Origin: CAVRAW01 sp963716135
Lineage (GTDB): Bacteria > Planctomycetota > Planctomycetia > Pirellulales > JADZDJ01
Direction of reading: 5' to 3'
DNA: 64,000 nucleotides
NCBI GenBank assembly: GCA_963716135.1
Contig: OY970289.1
Span: forward strand, 2,046,001 to 2,110,000
Made by a program: the position numbers and the translations under genes. Shown here piece after piece: positions 34,685 to 44,208 of this stretch; position 1 is the stretch's first letter, and every line of letters begins with the position of its first letter. The notes below the pieces were generated by a model. The model had not been told where the DNA came from. It ran no database searches and saw only the letters and a list, made by a program, of their open reading frames with translations.

Positions 34685-35959
34685 ATGCAGAATGTTCTGG
34701 CCATCGTGCTTGGTGGCGGTCGTGGGACGCGGTTGTATCCGCTGACGAAATTCCGTTCCAAGCCGGCGGTGCCGCTGGCGGGGAAATATCGGCTGATCGA
34801 TATTCCGCTGTCGAACTGCATCAACAGCGGGCTGAACCGGATGTACGTGCTGACGCAGTTCAACTCGGTGAGCCTGCATCGTCATATTCGCCGAACGTAC
34901 GTGTTCGATAGTTTCAACGCCGGGTTTGTAGAGATTCTGGCCGCGCAGCAGACGACGCAAGGCTCGCTGTGGTATCAGGGCACGGCGGATGCCGTGCGGC
35001 AGAACCTGCGGTACGTGGAGGAGTCGGCGGCCGATTACGTGCTGATTCTTTCCGGCGATCAGCTTTACCGCATGGATTACCGCGACATGCTGGCGACGCA
35101 TGAAAAGTCGGGGGCCGACGTATCGATCGCCGCCATGCCGGTCACGCGCGAAGCGGCGCATGCCTTCGGCATCATGCGGGCCGACGATACGGGGCGCGTG
35201 GTCGGCTTCTTAGAAAAGCCGAAGACCGACCCCGAGGCCGACATTGTGCGCACGCCGCCGGAGTGGATCGACGCGCATGGCGTGGTTAGCAAAGGACGCG
35301 ATCTGCTTGCCAGCATGGGCATTTATCTATTCAATCGCGCCACGCTGGTGGATGTGCTCACCAAAACCGATTATCACGATTTCGGCAAAGAGGTTTTCCC
35401 GGCTTCGATGCGCACCCGCAACGTGCACATGCACCTGTTTGACGGCTACTGGGAAGATATCGGCACGATCAAATCGTTCTACCAGTGCAACTTGGATTTG
35501 GCGCAGGCCGATCCGCCGTTCGATCTGGCTTCCGCCACGGCGCCCATTTACACGCGGGCTCGGTTTCTGCCGCCGACGCACGTGGACGGGGCCATTGTGA
35601 AAAACAGCCTGATTGCCGACGGATGTCACATCGAACAAGGGGCGGTGATTGAGAACAGCGTGATCGGGCTGCGCACCCGGATCGGCCGCGACGTGGTGAT
35701 CCGCAACAGCGTGCTCCTGGGGCACGATTTTTACGAGGAGATGCCCGGCGACGGAAAATGCATTCCGATGGGCATCGGCGCCGGCAGCGTGATCGAGCGG
35801 GCGATCGTCGACAAGCATTGCCGCATTGGGCGCAACGTGCGGGTGGTCAATTCACGCAGACAGGAGACCAGCGACGAAACGCCGGAATACATGATTGTGG
35901 ACGGCGTCACCGTCGTGCAAAAGGGCGCAGTGCTGCGCGACGGCTGGAAGCTGGAGTAG
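34685..35959 (+). CDS. glgC: Glucose-1-phosphate adenylyltransferase
   Basis: 424 aa from ATG 34685 (MQNVLAIVLGGGRGTRLYPLT); the frame is open to 34562, but the conserved N-terminus fixes the start. It makes ADP-glucose for glycogen. Visible: the nucleotidyltransferase loop GGGRGTRLYPLT...KPAVPLAGKYRLIDIPLSN, the catalytic-Asp strand LSGDQLYRMDY, the glucose-1-phosphate site FLEKPK and the left-handed beta-helix hexapeptide C-terminus (IVKNSLIADGCHIEQGAVIENSVIG). The end GVTVVQKGAVLRDGW is typical. No other glycogen gene is adjacent. Confidence 0.96.
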   Translation: MQNVLAIVLGGGRGTRLYPLTKFRSKPAVPLAGKYRLIDIPLSNCINSGLNRMYVLTQFNSVSLHRHIRRTYVFDSFNAGFVEILAAQQTTQGSLWYQGTADAVRQNLRYVEESAADYVLILSGDQLYRMDYRDMLATHEKSGADVSIAAMPVTREAAHAFGIMRADDTGRVVGFLEKPKTDPEADIVRTPPEWIDAHGVVSKGRDLLASMGIYLFNRATLVDVLTKTDYHDFGKEVFPASMRTRNVHMHLFDGYWEDIGTIKSFYQCNLDLAQADPPFDLASATAPIYTRARFLPPTHVDGAIVKNSLIADGCHIEQGAVIENSVIGLRTRIGRDVVIRNSVLLGHDFYEEMPGDGKCIPMGIGAGSVIERAIVDKHCRIGRNVRVVNSRRQETSDETPEYMIVDGVTVVQKGAVLRDGWKLE

Positions 35960-35966
35960 CGGTAAA

Positions 35967-35996
35967 CGGTGGGCGGACTAAATCGATCCGCCACCG
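35967..35996. terminator. Hairpin between convergent glgC and lipoprotein genes
   Basis: Inverted repeat CGGTGG(G)CGGA ... TCCGCCACCG with one bulged G and a 9-nt loop. It sits 7 bp after the glgC stop and 14 bp before the stop of the convergent gene, as expected for a shared terminator, but has no T-run. Confidence 0.5.
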
Positions 35997-36009
35997 CTTG
36001 CACGCACCT

Positions 36010-36627
36010 TTAGTAGCGCTGGTATTCGCCGTTGTTGGGCCCCATCGCGGTGGAATACATCGGCTGCCGCGAGGGACGCATGGCGTAGGAAGGCGTGGGC
36101 TGCTGGGGCGGCCCCATCCGCGGCCCGTTCGTCGGCTGACCGTTCATCGGCTGGCCGTTCATCTGGCCGTTCACGACCACGCTATCCATCATTTGGCCGT
36201 TCATCGGCTGACCATTGGCCATTTGCGGGCCGTAGTAGCCGCGATTCATCCTCGGCTGGCTGTTGTACATCCCGTAGTTGAAGCCGTTGCTGTACAACGC
36301 GCGGCCGTTGTTGCTGTAGCTGTTGCCATAGCCGCTGTTGGATGCCATGCGGCTGTTGAAATTGCCGTTGAAGTTGCCGTTGGAAACCATGCGGCCTTGC
36401 TGCGGGCCGACGTTGGCGCCTTCGTACATCATGGGTCCGCCGCCATATCCGCCGCCGCAACTGCTGCAGCCACCGCCACCGCAACCGCCGCCGCAGCCAC
36501 CGCCGCCGCAATCATCACCGCAACCACAACCGATGACCGGTCCGCAGTAGTCGTAAGGGCAGCCGCACATGCGACAGCCGGTGGCAGCAAGCAAAACAAC
36601 CAGCGCAAGCGCAAGTAGACGGCTCAT
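36010..36627 (-). CDS. Gly/Cys/Asn-rich lipoprotein
   Basis: 205 aa from ATG 36627, lipobox LAATGC (Cys about residue 18). The mature N-terminus has about 11 cysteines within 45 residues spaced by glycines (CPYDYCG, GCGCGDDCGGG and so on). Then comes an Asn/Gly/Met/Tyr-rich low-complexity part with MNGQ/PMNG repeats. Such composition is usual for planctomycete surface proteins of unknown role; the Cys-rich part could bind metal or form disulfides in the envelope. No domain is recognised. Confidence 0.65.
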   Translation of the reverse strand: MSRLLALALVVLLAATGCRMCGCPYDYCGPVIGCGCGDDCGGGGCGGGCGGGGCSSCGGGYGGGPMMYEGANVGPQQGRMVSNGNFNGNFNSRMASNSGYGNSYSNNGRALYSNGFNYGMYNSQPRMNRGYYGPQMANGQPMNGQMMDSVVVNGQMNGQPMNGQPTNGPRMGPPQQPTPSYAMRPSRQPMYSTAMGPNNGEYQRY

Positions 36628-36851
36628 GGAATCCCCCCTCCCGCGTAACGTCGCCAGTGAAGGCAGACAATTCGCGGAAGCCTGTGAAGAGTAAAACGCG
36701 AAATGCGAACGAAAAGACGAAACGTATCCCAGGTCTTATCGAGCGCGCGTGCCGCTTGAGATTAGCGATTCTGCGGGCTGTGAGTTCAAAGAAAACCGGT
36801 GCTGGCAATTCTCACGATATGCTGCCGCTGATAGCAGCCAGCGGAAGCGAA

Positions 36852-36935
36852 ATGACCAAATCGCAATGACCAATGACCAAATCCCAATGACCAATGGATT
36901 CGGAATTCAGTAATTGGTCATTGGTGCTTGGTCAT
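36852..36935. repeat. AATGACCAA word repeats in inverted array
   Basis: At least three direct copies of an AATGACCAA-type word (36852-36893) and two inverted copies (36915-36935) form a stem-loop right behind the stop of the cytidylyltransferase gene (36940). Built like the array behind hisS (20003-20086) but with a different word. Confidence 0.65.
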
Positions 36936-36939
36936 TTCT

Positions 36940-37689
36940 TTAGAGGGCGCCGACCGTGCGGTTGAGCGCTTCCATGCGTTTGCGAAGCGCCGGCTGATGA
37001 TCCAACAGTTGGGCGATGCGCAGATAGTCGAGTTGTTCGGGGCCGAGGGCCTCGAAGATGGTTTGCGCGTGTTCCCAATCCTCTTCACCGCCGATCGTGA
37101 GCCGCACATCATCCCGATCCAACTCTTGCGGAAGTGGGATCAAGCGCAAGGAAAATTTCTCGGGATGAGCATAAAAATGGGCGGTCACGGCTTCGCGCTG
37201 CGCGGGATCGGTCGCCTCGCGGGCCACTTGCCGCAGCGATTTGGCGCGAATCCACTCGCCGATCATTCCCAGCGGCGAGATCATCGCCGGCCGGCCGCTG
37301 CGCGAGCAATAGCCGATGTAGTCGGCGTCGCGATGATTGGCAGCGGTAGTCACCAGCCGATCGACGAGCACCGGATCGACAAACGGATGGTCGGCCACGA
37401 CGCGCACCACTTCCTCGGAAGGAAATTCATCGAGCGCAGCGATGAAGCGCGACAAAGCGTCGGTGCGACCGCTGATCAATAGCGGCACGTCGCTGGGCAC
37501 GAGGCCCGCCAATTCGGTCGCTTCAGGAATCTGCGGCGCGAGCACAATCACGCCGCTGAGCCGCTGGCTTTCGGTCATGCGCCGCACGACCCACTCCAGC
37601 AGAGGCTTGCCGCCGATTCGCCGGCAGGCGGTGAGCCGCGGCATGGCCGCGTGGGCTCGAACTTCTACGATTCCTAATGTGGCCAGCAT
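36940..37689 (-). CDS. Cytidylyltransferase-like sugar-nucleotide enzyme (SpsF/KdsB-like)
   Basis: 249 aa from ATG 37689 (MLATLGIVEVRAHAAMPRLTACRRIGGKPLLEWVVRRM). The nucleotidyltransferase fold is evident: the early Arg/Lys region ending RIGGKPLLEWVVRR replaces the classic LPGKP motif, then VIVLAP, the metal-binding VVRVVADHPFVDPVLVDRLV (about residues 95-115) and a C-terminal RLTIGGEEDWEHAQTIFEALG that matches the DxxxDL..A end motif of CMP-sugar synthetases. The usual R..S.RLPGK loop is degenerate, so substrate and activity are uncertain. The neighbour on the other side is an RmlD-like reductase. Confidence 0.7.
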   Translation of the reverse strand: MLATLGIVEVRAHAAMPRLTACRRIGGKPLLEWVVRRMTESQRLSGVIVLAPQIPEATELAGLVPSDVPLLISGRTDALSRFIAALDEFPSEEVVRVVADHPFVDPVLVDRLVTTAANHRDADYIGYCSRSGRPAMISPLGMIGEWIRAKSLRQVAREATDPAQREAVTAHFYAHPEKFSLRLIPLPQELDRDDVRLTIGGEEDWEHAQTIFEALGPEQLDYLRIAQLLDHQPALRKRMEALNRTVGAL

Positions 37690-37932
37690 CCTTGTCGCTG
37701 CTCCATGCACCTAAGGCGCGGCACGATCCCCGACGCTTCCATTGCCCGATTGATCAAGTCTAGCAATCCTTCCAAAAAGTGGTCAAGGCAAGCAGGATCG
37801 CGAAGCTAGCACCCGGGCAATTCCGGTTGGTGGGGGGAAGCGATATCGCTAGAATCCCCGCCCCTTCGGGCAGTGAGTAGATGAGCCAGCTCATTTACCA
37901 ATTCTTCTCTGGCAATAGCATGGAGGCCGCGC

Positions 37933-38848
37933 GTGGAAAAGTTGCTCGTCATTGGCATCGATACCCTGGCCGGTGCAAATCTGGCTCTCACGTTATCCGA
38001 TCGCTGCGAAGTGATCGGCGTCAGCCAGCAGGCCGGGTTTGAATTTGATAGCTGTCGGACTTTGTGCGTCGCAGGCGGCGAGGTAGACGAACTGGCGGAA
38101 ATCGTATCCGCCAAGCGTCCTCGGTTGATCGTATATTGCGGGCCCACTTCCGGGGCGAGCTGGGATGAGGTCCGCCCGTATGACGCGGAGACTGAGGCGG
38201 CCCGCGCCAAGGCAGTAGAACAGGCGGCCGTGCAATGCGGATGTCGAATGGTGTTCCTGTCAACGGATGCGGTGTTTTCCGGTCCGCGACTGTTTCACCA
38301 TGAAACATTCACCACTGCGGACAATAGTCCGATGGCCAAAGGGGCGCGGAGCGTGGAGCAGGCACTGACGGCGACCGACACGCTGATCCTGCGCACACAC
38401 CTGTTTGGCTGGAGCCCCGGCGGCGCCAGCTATGCCGAGCGGATGTGGGCCGAATTTGCCGACGGGCGCGAGCCCCTTGTTTCGGGCACAAGTTACGCGA
38501 CGCCGATTTTGGCCAGCGATGCCGCGGAATTCGTTTGGCAAGCGCATCGGCGCCGGCTGACCGGCTTGTATCACCTTGGTGGGGCCGAGCGAGTCAGCCA
38601 GTGGCAATTCGCGGCCGAACTGGCGCGCTTGCGGGACTGCGCTTTCCATTGCGCACGCGGCCGCCAAAAATGGGACCGCCAGCCAGGAAACATCGCTCGA
38701 TAGCCGGCGATTGCAGCGGACGTTGTCGATGCCGTTGCCGATGGTGCAATATGGAATCGACCGCTTCATCAAGCAGCGCGACAGCGGCTATCGGCAACGC
38801 ATGCGAGAGGCCGGGGCCGGGAGGATGCCGGAATTGAGCGCGGCGTGA
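37933..38848 (+). CDS. RmlD-like sugar-nucleotide reductase/epimerase-fold protein, frame broken near 38658
   Basis: Starts at ATG 37933 (MEKLLVIGIDTLAGANLALTLSDRCEVIGV), a Rossmann N-terminus in which the usual GxxGxxG reads GIDTLAGAN. STDAVFSG (about residue 118) is the Thr/Ser segment of the extended SDR/RmlD family, and LILRTHLFGWSPG and LYHLGGAERVSQWQFA follow the RmlD order. The Tyr-x3-Lys of the active site is not obvious. The frame is lost at CACGCGGCC (38655-38662); two restored bases give ARAAAKNGTASQETSLDSRRLQRTL, a typical RmlD C-terminus, and an end at TGA 38848 (about 305 aa). Confidence 0.75.
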
Positions 38849-38851
38849 GAA

Positions 38852-39529
38852 TCAAGTTGCCGGTGGACGCAATCCCAGTGCTGCGAATATCCGCGGATCC
38901 AGCAGCGTGTCGGCCACGAGCGCCGCGCCAGGAAATTCGTGCGTGTGGCTGCGGCCGGCGGACACTGCCACCGCGAATGCGCCGGCCGCCACCGCCGCGG
39001 CGCAACCGTGCCGGCTGTCTTCCAGCACCATCATCTCGGCGGGCTTCAGCCGGAATCGCTCGGCGGCGAGTTGATAAATCTCCGGGTGCGGCTTGCCGTG
39101 CGTGATGTCTTCGCCGGTGAGGATGAATTTGAATCGCGGCGTCAATTGAAAGCGGCCCAAAACGTCGAGGACAAATTCGCGGTTGCTGCTGGTGGCGATC
39201 GCTTTGGAAATTGCCGCCTGTTCGAGCGCCGCCAGCAACTGGAGCACGCCGGGCATGAGCGCTAATCGCTCGCCCAGGATCGTGGCGAATACTTCCGCCG
39301 TCTCGATCATCAATTGATCGACGCTGACGTCCAGCCGGTGCCAGTCGATCATCAATTGCAGGGCGATCCGCTGCGGCCGGCCCATCGTTTGATCGAGCAA
39401 TTCGGGCGGAAAGGTTTTATCGCGCCGGCGCAGCAGCTCTTCGCCCACGAATTGGTATAGCTCTTCGGTATTGAAGATCAGGCCGTCGAGATCGAAGACG
39501 ACGGTGCGCAGGCGATTTTCCTCAGGCAT
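38852..39529 (-). CDS. HAD-superfamily phosphatase (beta-phosphoglucomutase-like)
   Basis: 225 aa from ATG 39529, intact. Motif I VVFDLDGLIFNTEELY has the nucleophile and general acid Asp pair (about residues 11-15). The alpha-helical cap follows. Motif II is AIATSSNREF (about 113-122), then the GEDITHGKPHPEIY Lys motif III and MMVLEDSRHGCAAAVAAG motif IV (about 175). It dephosphorylates a small phosphorylated metabolite, perhaps a sugar phosphate; 'DGLIFNTE' with an N-x-E cap entry is typical of the GS1/PGMB subgroup. It is tail to tail with the RmlD-like gene. Confidence 0.88.
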   Translation of the reverse strand: MPEENRLRTVVFDLDGLIFNTEELYQFVGEELLRRRDKTFPPELLDQTMGRPQRIALQLMIDWHRLDVSVDQLMIETAEVFATILGERLALMPGVLQLLAALEQAAISKAIATSSNREFVLDVLGRFQLTPRFKFILTGEDITHGKPHPEIYQLAAERFRLKPAEMMVLEDSRHGCAAAVAAGAFAVAVSAGRSHTHEFPGAALVADTLLDPRIFAALGLRPPAT

Positions 39530-39538
39530 CCCACCATG

Positions 39539-40726
39539 CTAGGCCGTATCGGCGGCGGCGGACAAGGGGAGCGGCGGCTTGTCGAGACGGAGGGTCTCCC
39601 ACTCGCTCGCTTCTGTCTTGCCGCGCAGCGAACTCACGCGGCCCCACACGTCGCGCAATCCCCACAGCAACATTCGCCCGCCGGGCCCGCCGGTCTCAAA
39701 CGCCAGGCGACCGACCGGATATGAGCTGGTCGACCAGGTGGCGGTGGCTTTGCACAAAGGACCCAGGAAATCGACCGCGCGGCGATCGGGTCGAGTGAAC
39801 GCTTGCTCCAGCAACAGATAGCGCAGCAATTGTCCGGGGCTGAGGCAGGAGTACGTGTCGTCGTAGCCGACTTTTGGCGTGAAATAGATTCCCTTCGACT
39901 TCCAGCCGTATTCAAAGGCGATCGCGCGGTCTTGATGGCGGAGGAACACCAGTTCCAGCGCTCCGTAGCGGGCGATTTGAGTTGCCTGCCGCAGATAGAA
40001 CTGCCACATTTCGGGCGAGTTCAGCACCGAGCTGCCGCGGCGGCCTTTCCAACTGCGGTCTTCCACTTCGAATCCTTCGCGCAGCAGGGCTTCGACTTCT
40101 TCGGGCGTGTGCGGGCGGCGGATGTCCAACAGCACGCCCCCTTGTTCGTTGGCGCGGCGCATCGCTTTGCGCATGTGGCGGCGATGATTGCCGGACCAGG
40201 CGGCCTGATAGTGCGCATGATCGCAGGCCAGTTGATCGACGATTTCGACGGTGCCGAAGCGGAATCGTTCTTGCAAGGAGTAGTGGCGTCCTTCGCGCTC
40301 CAGCGCGGCAAGCAATTGCTGCCAACGGAACGACTCGTAGGGAATGGTATCGAACCACAGAACAGGCCATGGCAGGCGGCGGATTTCAGCCATCAGCGCC
40401 GACATCACGGCGGGCACGTCGGCCTCGGGATCGAGCAACAGATCGCCGGCCCAGCACCAATTGTTCCACGGTAGCGAGCCGGCGGTAAACAGCCGCTTGA
40501 TCCGCCGCTGGACCAAGGGGAGCGCGGCCACGAGTTGGCCGTCTTGCTCGATCGCCAGGGCGATGAATTTCGATTGCGGCGCGAATTGCTCGAGCCACTG
40601 CGCGACGAGCGCGGCGCGGCCGGTGGGCAAGGTGGCGTCGCTGCGCTCCCAAAGATCGTCCCAAGCGCCTTCCGCGTCGCGCAAAGCGGCCACCGATTCG
40701 AAACGCACGCTTTTAAGCGCTGCCAT
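39539..40726 (-). CDS. CelD/BcsL-like GNAT acyltransferase
   Basis: 395 aa from ATG 40726, intact, 9 bp upstream of the HAD gene. The layout of two tandem GNAT-like domains of the CelD/FemAB type is visible: LPTGRAALVAQWLEQFAPQSKFIALAIEQDGQLVAALPLVQRRIKR at the N-terminus, and the second domain with SGNHRRHMRKAMRRANEQGGVLLDIRRPHT followed by FLRHQDRAIAFEYGWKSKGIYFTPKVGYDDTYSCLSPGQLLRYLLLEQAF. Family members are often placed with exopolysaccharide genes. The substrate is unknown. Confidence 0.82.
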   Translation of the reverse strand: MAALKSVRFESVAALRDAEGAWDDLWERSDATLPTGRAALVAQWLEQFAPQSKFIALAIEQDGQLVAALPLVQRRIKRLFTAGSLPWNNWCWAGDLLLDPEADVPAVMSALMAEIRRLPWPVLWFDTIPYESFRWQQLLAALEREGRHYSLQERFRFGTVEIVDQLACDHAHYQAAWSGNHRRHMRKAMRRANEQGGVLLDIRRPHTPEEVEALLREGFEVEDRSWKGRRGSSVLNSPEMWQFYLRQATQIARYGALELVFLRHQDRAIAFEYGWKSKGIYFTPKVGYDDTYSCLSPGQLLRYLLLEQAFTRPDRRAVDFLGPLCKATATWSTSSYPVGRLAFETGGPGGRMLLWGLRDVWGRVSSLRGKTEASEWETLRLDKPPLPLSAAADTA

Positions 40727-40770
40727 GCAGAATCTCCCAGGAGTCGGCCGGGTTCTTCACAAACATGGCA

Positions 40771-40845
40771 TATGCGGAGAGGGGAGTGGCGAGGGACGAG
40801 CGGCGAAGGGCGAGAGGTGAGCGGCGAGGAGCAAGACGCCAGCCG
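40771..40845. repeat. Purine-rich word repeats
   Basis: Degenerate direct repeats of AGCGGCGAGGG/AGTGGCGAGGG-type words between the acyltransferase and NUDIX genes (both minus strand). Not coding. Confidence 0.5.
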
Positions 40846-40883
40846 CGCGGGATGGTTTTGCCGCCTGGGCCGATCGTGCCGGG

Positions 40884-41558
40884 CTAGGGCCGAGCGTGCA
40901 TGCGGGTTTCCGCGGCCAGGGGCACAACGTCGGCCAGCAGTGCGACTACCTCCGCCAAGATCATCGCCGTGGCGCCCCAAATTTGATGACCTTCCCAGGC
41001 GAAGTGCGGAGTGCGCCACCGCAGGCTGCCGCGCTCGTGGACATGCTGGCGTCGGTTGGCGGGATCCAGGAAATGGGCCAAAGGAATTTCGAGAATGATT
41101 TCCACTTCGGCCGTGCTCGGGATGAATTCGATGTCGCTTGGACCGGCCGCCAACCAGGGCGTGATCAGAAAATTCGTGGCGAACACATACAACGGCGAAA
41201 GCTGACCAAGGAGTTCGGCGGCGGGCCGGGCAACTCCCAACTCCTCTTCCAATTCGCGCAGCGCCGCTTGTTGGCTCGTTTCGCCCGGGTCAAGGGCTCC
41301 GCCCGGCAGGCTGATTTGTCCGGGATGAAAGGCCAACGACTCGGGGCGCAACAAAAGCGGCAGTTGCCAGACGTCGGCGCGGCGATGCACGAGCGCCACC
41401 ACGGCGGCGCGGCGCGCGTCGGGGCGCGCTGGACCGAAATGCCGCCCGTAGGCCAATTCCGACTCCATCGATTGCTGCGCGGCGCGGCCCGGCAAGGGCG
41501 ATTGCAATCGCTCCGCCAGCCGTTGCGGCAGATCGTCGATGTTCGATAGCTGGTCCAT
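40884..41558 (-). CDS. NUDIX hydrolase, CoA pyrophosphatase type
   Basis: 224 aa from ATG 41558 (MDQLSNIDDLPQRLAERL). The complete NUDIX box GGALDPGETSQQAALRELEEELGV is at about residues 92-115 (GX5EX7REXXEEXGX), preceded by the LLLRPESLAFHPGQISLPGG segment that marks the CoA pyrophosphatase (UPF0035/CoaD-type) group. These enzymes cleave CoA and acyl-CoA to 3',5'-ADP and phosphopantetheine. The open frame starts earlier at 41621, but without family likeness. Intact. Confidence 0.9.
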   Translation of the reverse strand: MDQLSNIDDLPQRLAERLQSPLPGRAAQQSMESELAYGRHFGPARPDARRAAVVALVHRRADVWQLPLLLRPESLAFHPGQISLPGGALDPGETSQQAALRELEEELGVARPAAELLGQLSPLYVFATNFLITPWLAAGPSDIEFIPSTAEVEIILEIPLAHFLDPANRRQHVHERGSLRWRTPHFAWEGHQIWGATAMILAEVVALLADVVPLAAETRMHARP

Positions 41559-41654
41559 ACACTTCGATAGTCTATAGTCTATTGCCAATTCTCCCGGCGC
41601 AAACCTATATTCCGGTCTCACTGCACAGGGGACGGACCGCGAGGAGACGATTCA

Positions 41655-42541
41655 GTGGCCGATTCTTCACCGGGCCAAAGGCTGCGGCAAGCTGTGGCCG
41701 ACACCACCATTCAGGTGCCCGGGGCGCTCAATGCGCTGGTGGGCAAATTGATCGAGCAGGCCGGTTACGACGCGGTGTATCTTTCCGGCGCGGCGCTGTC
41801 GGCCGGGGTGCTGGCGCTGCCCGACGTCGGCTTGTTTACGCTGAGCGAACTGGTCGATCAAACGAAATACCTGGCCCGCAGCGTGGAGATTCCAGTGATC
41901 GTCGATGCCGACACCGGCTTCGGCGCAGCGCTGAACGTGGAGCGCACCGTGGGCGAGCTGGAGGCGGCCGGCGCGGCGGCCATCCAGATTGAAGATCAGC
42001 GCATGCCCAAGCGCTGCGGGCATTTATCCGGCAAATCCTTGGTGGAGCCGGCGGAAATGTGCGAGAAGCTCGCGCGGCGGCGGCGGCGCGAACTGATTCG
42101 AATTTGGTGATCATCGCCCGCACCGATGCCCGTGGCGTCACGTCGGTGGACGACGCAATTGCGCGGGCCAAAGCGTATCTGGAAGCGGGGGCCGATTGGA
42201 TATTTCCCGAAGCGCTGCGCGGGCCAGAGGAGTTTGAACGCTTTGCGCGCGCGGTGGAAGCGCCGCTGGTGGCGAACATGACCGAGTTCGGCCAAAGCCC
42301 ACTATTGACTCTCGATGCCCTGGCGGATTTGGGTTATGCTGCCGTGCTATATCCGGTCACGATGCAGCGCGTGGCGATGCGGGCGATCGAGGCGGCGCTG
42401 GCGGTGCTGGCCGACGAAGGCACTCAGGCCAGCCTGCTGGACTTGATGCAAACGCGCCAGGAATTGTACGACTTGTTGGGTTACGAAGGTTACGAGGAGC
42501 GCGACCGGCGCTATTTCGGCGGCGATGGGGGCGGCAACTGA
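41655..42541 (+). CDS. prpB: Isocitrate lyase/PEP mutase family protein, 2-methylisocitrate lyase-like, frame broken near 42072
   Basis: Starts at GTG 41655 with GAGGAG upstream. The frame runs to the phrase EMCEKL and breaks at CTCGCGCGGCGG (42069-42080); one base restores RAAAAARTDSNLVIIARTDAR and the protein ends TGA 42541, about 295 aa, normal for PrpB. Visible: LYLSGAALSAG substrate loop near residue 40, DADTGFG metal site (about 85-91), IEDQRMPKRCGH, the catalytic Cys loop, and YPVTMQRVAMRAIE near the C-terminus. It would split 2-methylisocitrate to pyruvate and succinate. The adjacent citrate-synthase-family gene fits a methylcitrate pathway; no methylcitrate dehydratase is near. Confidence 0.85.
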
Positions 42542-42558
42542 ACCTCACGCGGCAACTT

Positions 42559-43676
42559 ATGGCAGAACCAATCTACCGGCCGGGCTTGGATGACATCATC
42601 GCCGGCGACACGGCCATTAGCTCGCTAACCGGGCGACTATTGTATCGCGGGTATCCCGCGGAAGAATTGGCGCAGCGCACCTCGTACGAAGAAGTGGCCT
42701 ACCTGATCCTGTACGGCGAGCTGCCCAAGCGCGAGGAATTCGCAAAGTTTACGCAGCGGTTGCGTGCCAGCGCGCAATTCCGGCCGAGCTGATCGAGATT
42801 CTCCGTCGCATTCCCAAAGCGGCTTCGATGATGGACATCATGCGCAGCGGCTGCAGCCTGCTGGCGGCGTGGGATCCCGATGCGGCCAGCAACGACCGCG
42901 ACGCCAATTTGCGCAAAGCCCAGCGCCTGATCGCGCAATTGCCGGTCGTGATGGCGGCGCGGTATCGCATTGTGCACGGCAAAGAGCCGGTGCCGCCGGA
43001 TAGCGAAGGCTCGCACGCAGAAAACTTCTTGCGGATGCTGCGCGGGACGAAGCCGACGCCAGCGGCGGCCCAAGCCCTCAATTTCTCGATGATCGTGTAC
43101 GCCGAGCACGAATTCAACGCCTCGACGTTCACGGCCCGCACGGTGGCTTCGACCCTTTCCGATCTGCATTCGGCCATCACGGCCGCCATCGGTGCGCTCA
43201 AAGGGCCGCTGCACGGCGGCGCCAACGAGCGCGTGCTGGACGAACTGCTGCAGGTCGGCTCGCCCCGCAAGGCCGAGGCGTGGATTCGCGACATGCTCGC
43301 GCGCAAGCAAAAAATCATGGGCTTCGGCCACCGGGTTTACAAAGAAGGAGATCCGCGAGCCCGTTTTCTCAAGCCCTTAGTGGTGCAATTGGCTCGCGAA
43401 ACGGGCCACGATGAGATGGAACAGACCGCCGAGACGATCGAGCGGGTGCTGCTGACAGAAAAACAGTTGCTGCCCAATGTCGATTGGCCGACGGGGAGGC
43501 TGTATCATTATTTGGACCTGCCCAAGGAGCTTTTTACGCCGCTGTTTGCCGCCAGCCGCGTGGCCGGTTGGAGCGCTCACGTGATCGAAATGCTCGAGCA
43601 TGGCCGGCTGATGCGGCCGATGGCAAAATACATTGGGGCGCCCCAGCGAAACTGGATTCCGATGGAGCAACGATGA
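42559..43676 (+). CDS. prpC: Citrate/2-methylcitrate synthase, frame broken near 42775
   Basis: Starts at ATG 42559 (MAEPIYRPGLDDIIAGDTAIS), 17 bp after prpB. The first frame ends in a stop at 42792 after RLRASAQ; a single base missing around AGCGCGCAATTCC (42769-42782) restores AELIEILRRIPKAASMMDIMRSG, and the protein runs to TGA 43676, about 372 aa. Catalytic residues: His in NFSMIVYAEHEFNASTF, the GPLHGGANE loop and Asp in RVYKEGDPR-type loop (MGFGHRVYKEGDPRA). Short length and its neighbour favour PrpC over the main citrate synthase, but the family boundary is not sharp. Confidence 0.87.
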
Positions 43677-44176
43677 ATTCATTCGAGTCAGATTTGCCGT
43701 CCGACGATTTGCCGCCGGAAAAACCGCCGCGCGGCGAAGAAGAGCTGTTGGATCGAGAATCGGAATTGGCGCGCGGAGCGCTGGGGCGGTTGCGCGGGGA
43801 GATCCTCGAGTCGCTGAAGCGCTCGGCCGACGTGCGAGCCTGGGCCGAGCGATTTCCTTGGCCGACTTTGGGAGCGGCCGCCGTTGCGGGGATCGGCGCC
43901 GGTTGGGCGGTGGGCAGTGCGACTCGCCGCCAAACGCCCGAGGAGCAAGCCGCTGAAGCCGCCGAGGAGATGCATTCGGCGGCCGGACACGAAGTCGCGG
44001 CCGAGCATCCGGCGGGGCGGCTGGTCAGCGGATTGGGTACGATGGTCGGCGCCTTTGCCTCGGCGGCCATGGGAGCGGCCACGCAGGCGGTGGTTGCGGC
44101 GATCAAGGAAACGATCCACGAATCGCTGCATCCGGAGCCGGACGAGCATGACGATTCCGCGCCGGAGGGAACGTAG
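43673..44176 (+). CDS. Hypothetical membrane-associated protein
   Basis: 167 aa from ATG 43673, overlapping the prpC stop by 4 bp (ATGA). The N-terminus is acidic and Pro-rich; a helical part (LGRLRGEILESLKRSADVRAWAERFPW) precedes one hydrophobic segment (TLGAAAVAGIGAGWAVG) and a second Gly/Ala-rich segment (GLGTMVGAFASAAMGAATQAVVAAI). The layout resembles YtxH/DUF883-like proteins that bind ribosome or membrane, but no firm match. The tail is acidic. Confidence 0.55.
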   Translation: MNSFESDLPSDDLPPEKPPRGEEELLDRESELARGALGRLRGEILESLKRSADVRAWAERFPWPTLGAAAVAGIGAGWAVGSATRRQTPEEQAAEAAEEMHSAAGHEVAAEHPAGRLVSGLGTMVGAFASAAMGAATQAVVAAIKETIHESLHPEPDEHDDSAPEGT

Positions 44177-44208
44177 CAGGCAGCGGGCGGCTGGCAGCAG
44201 GCAGCGAA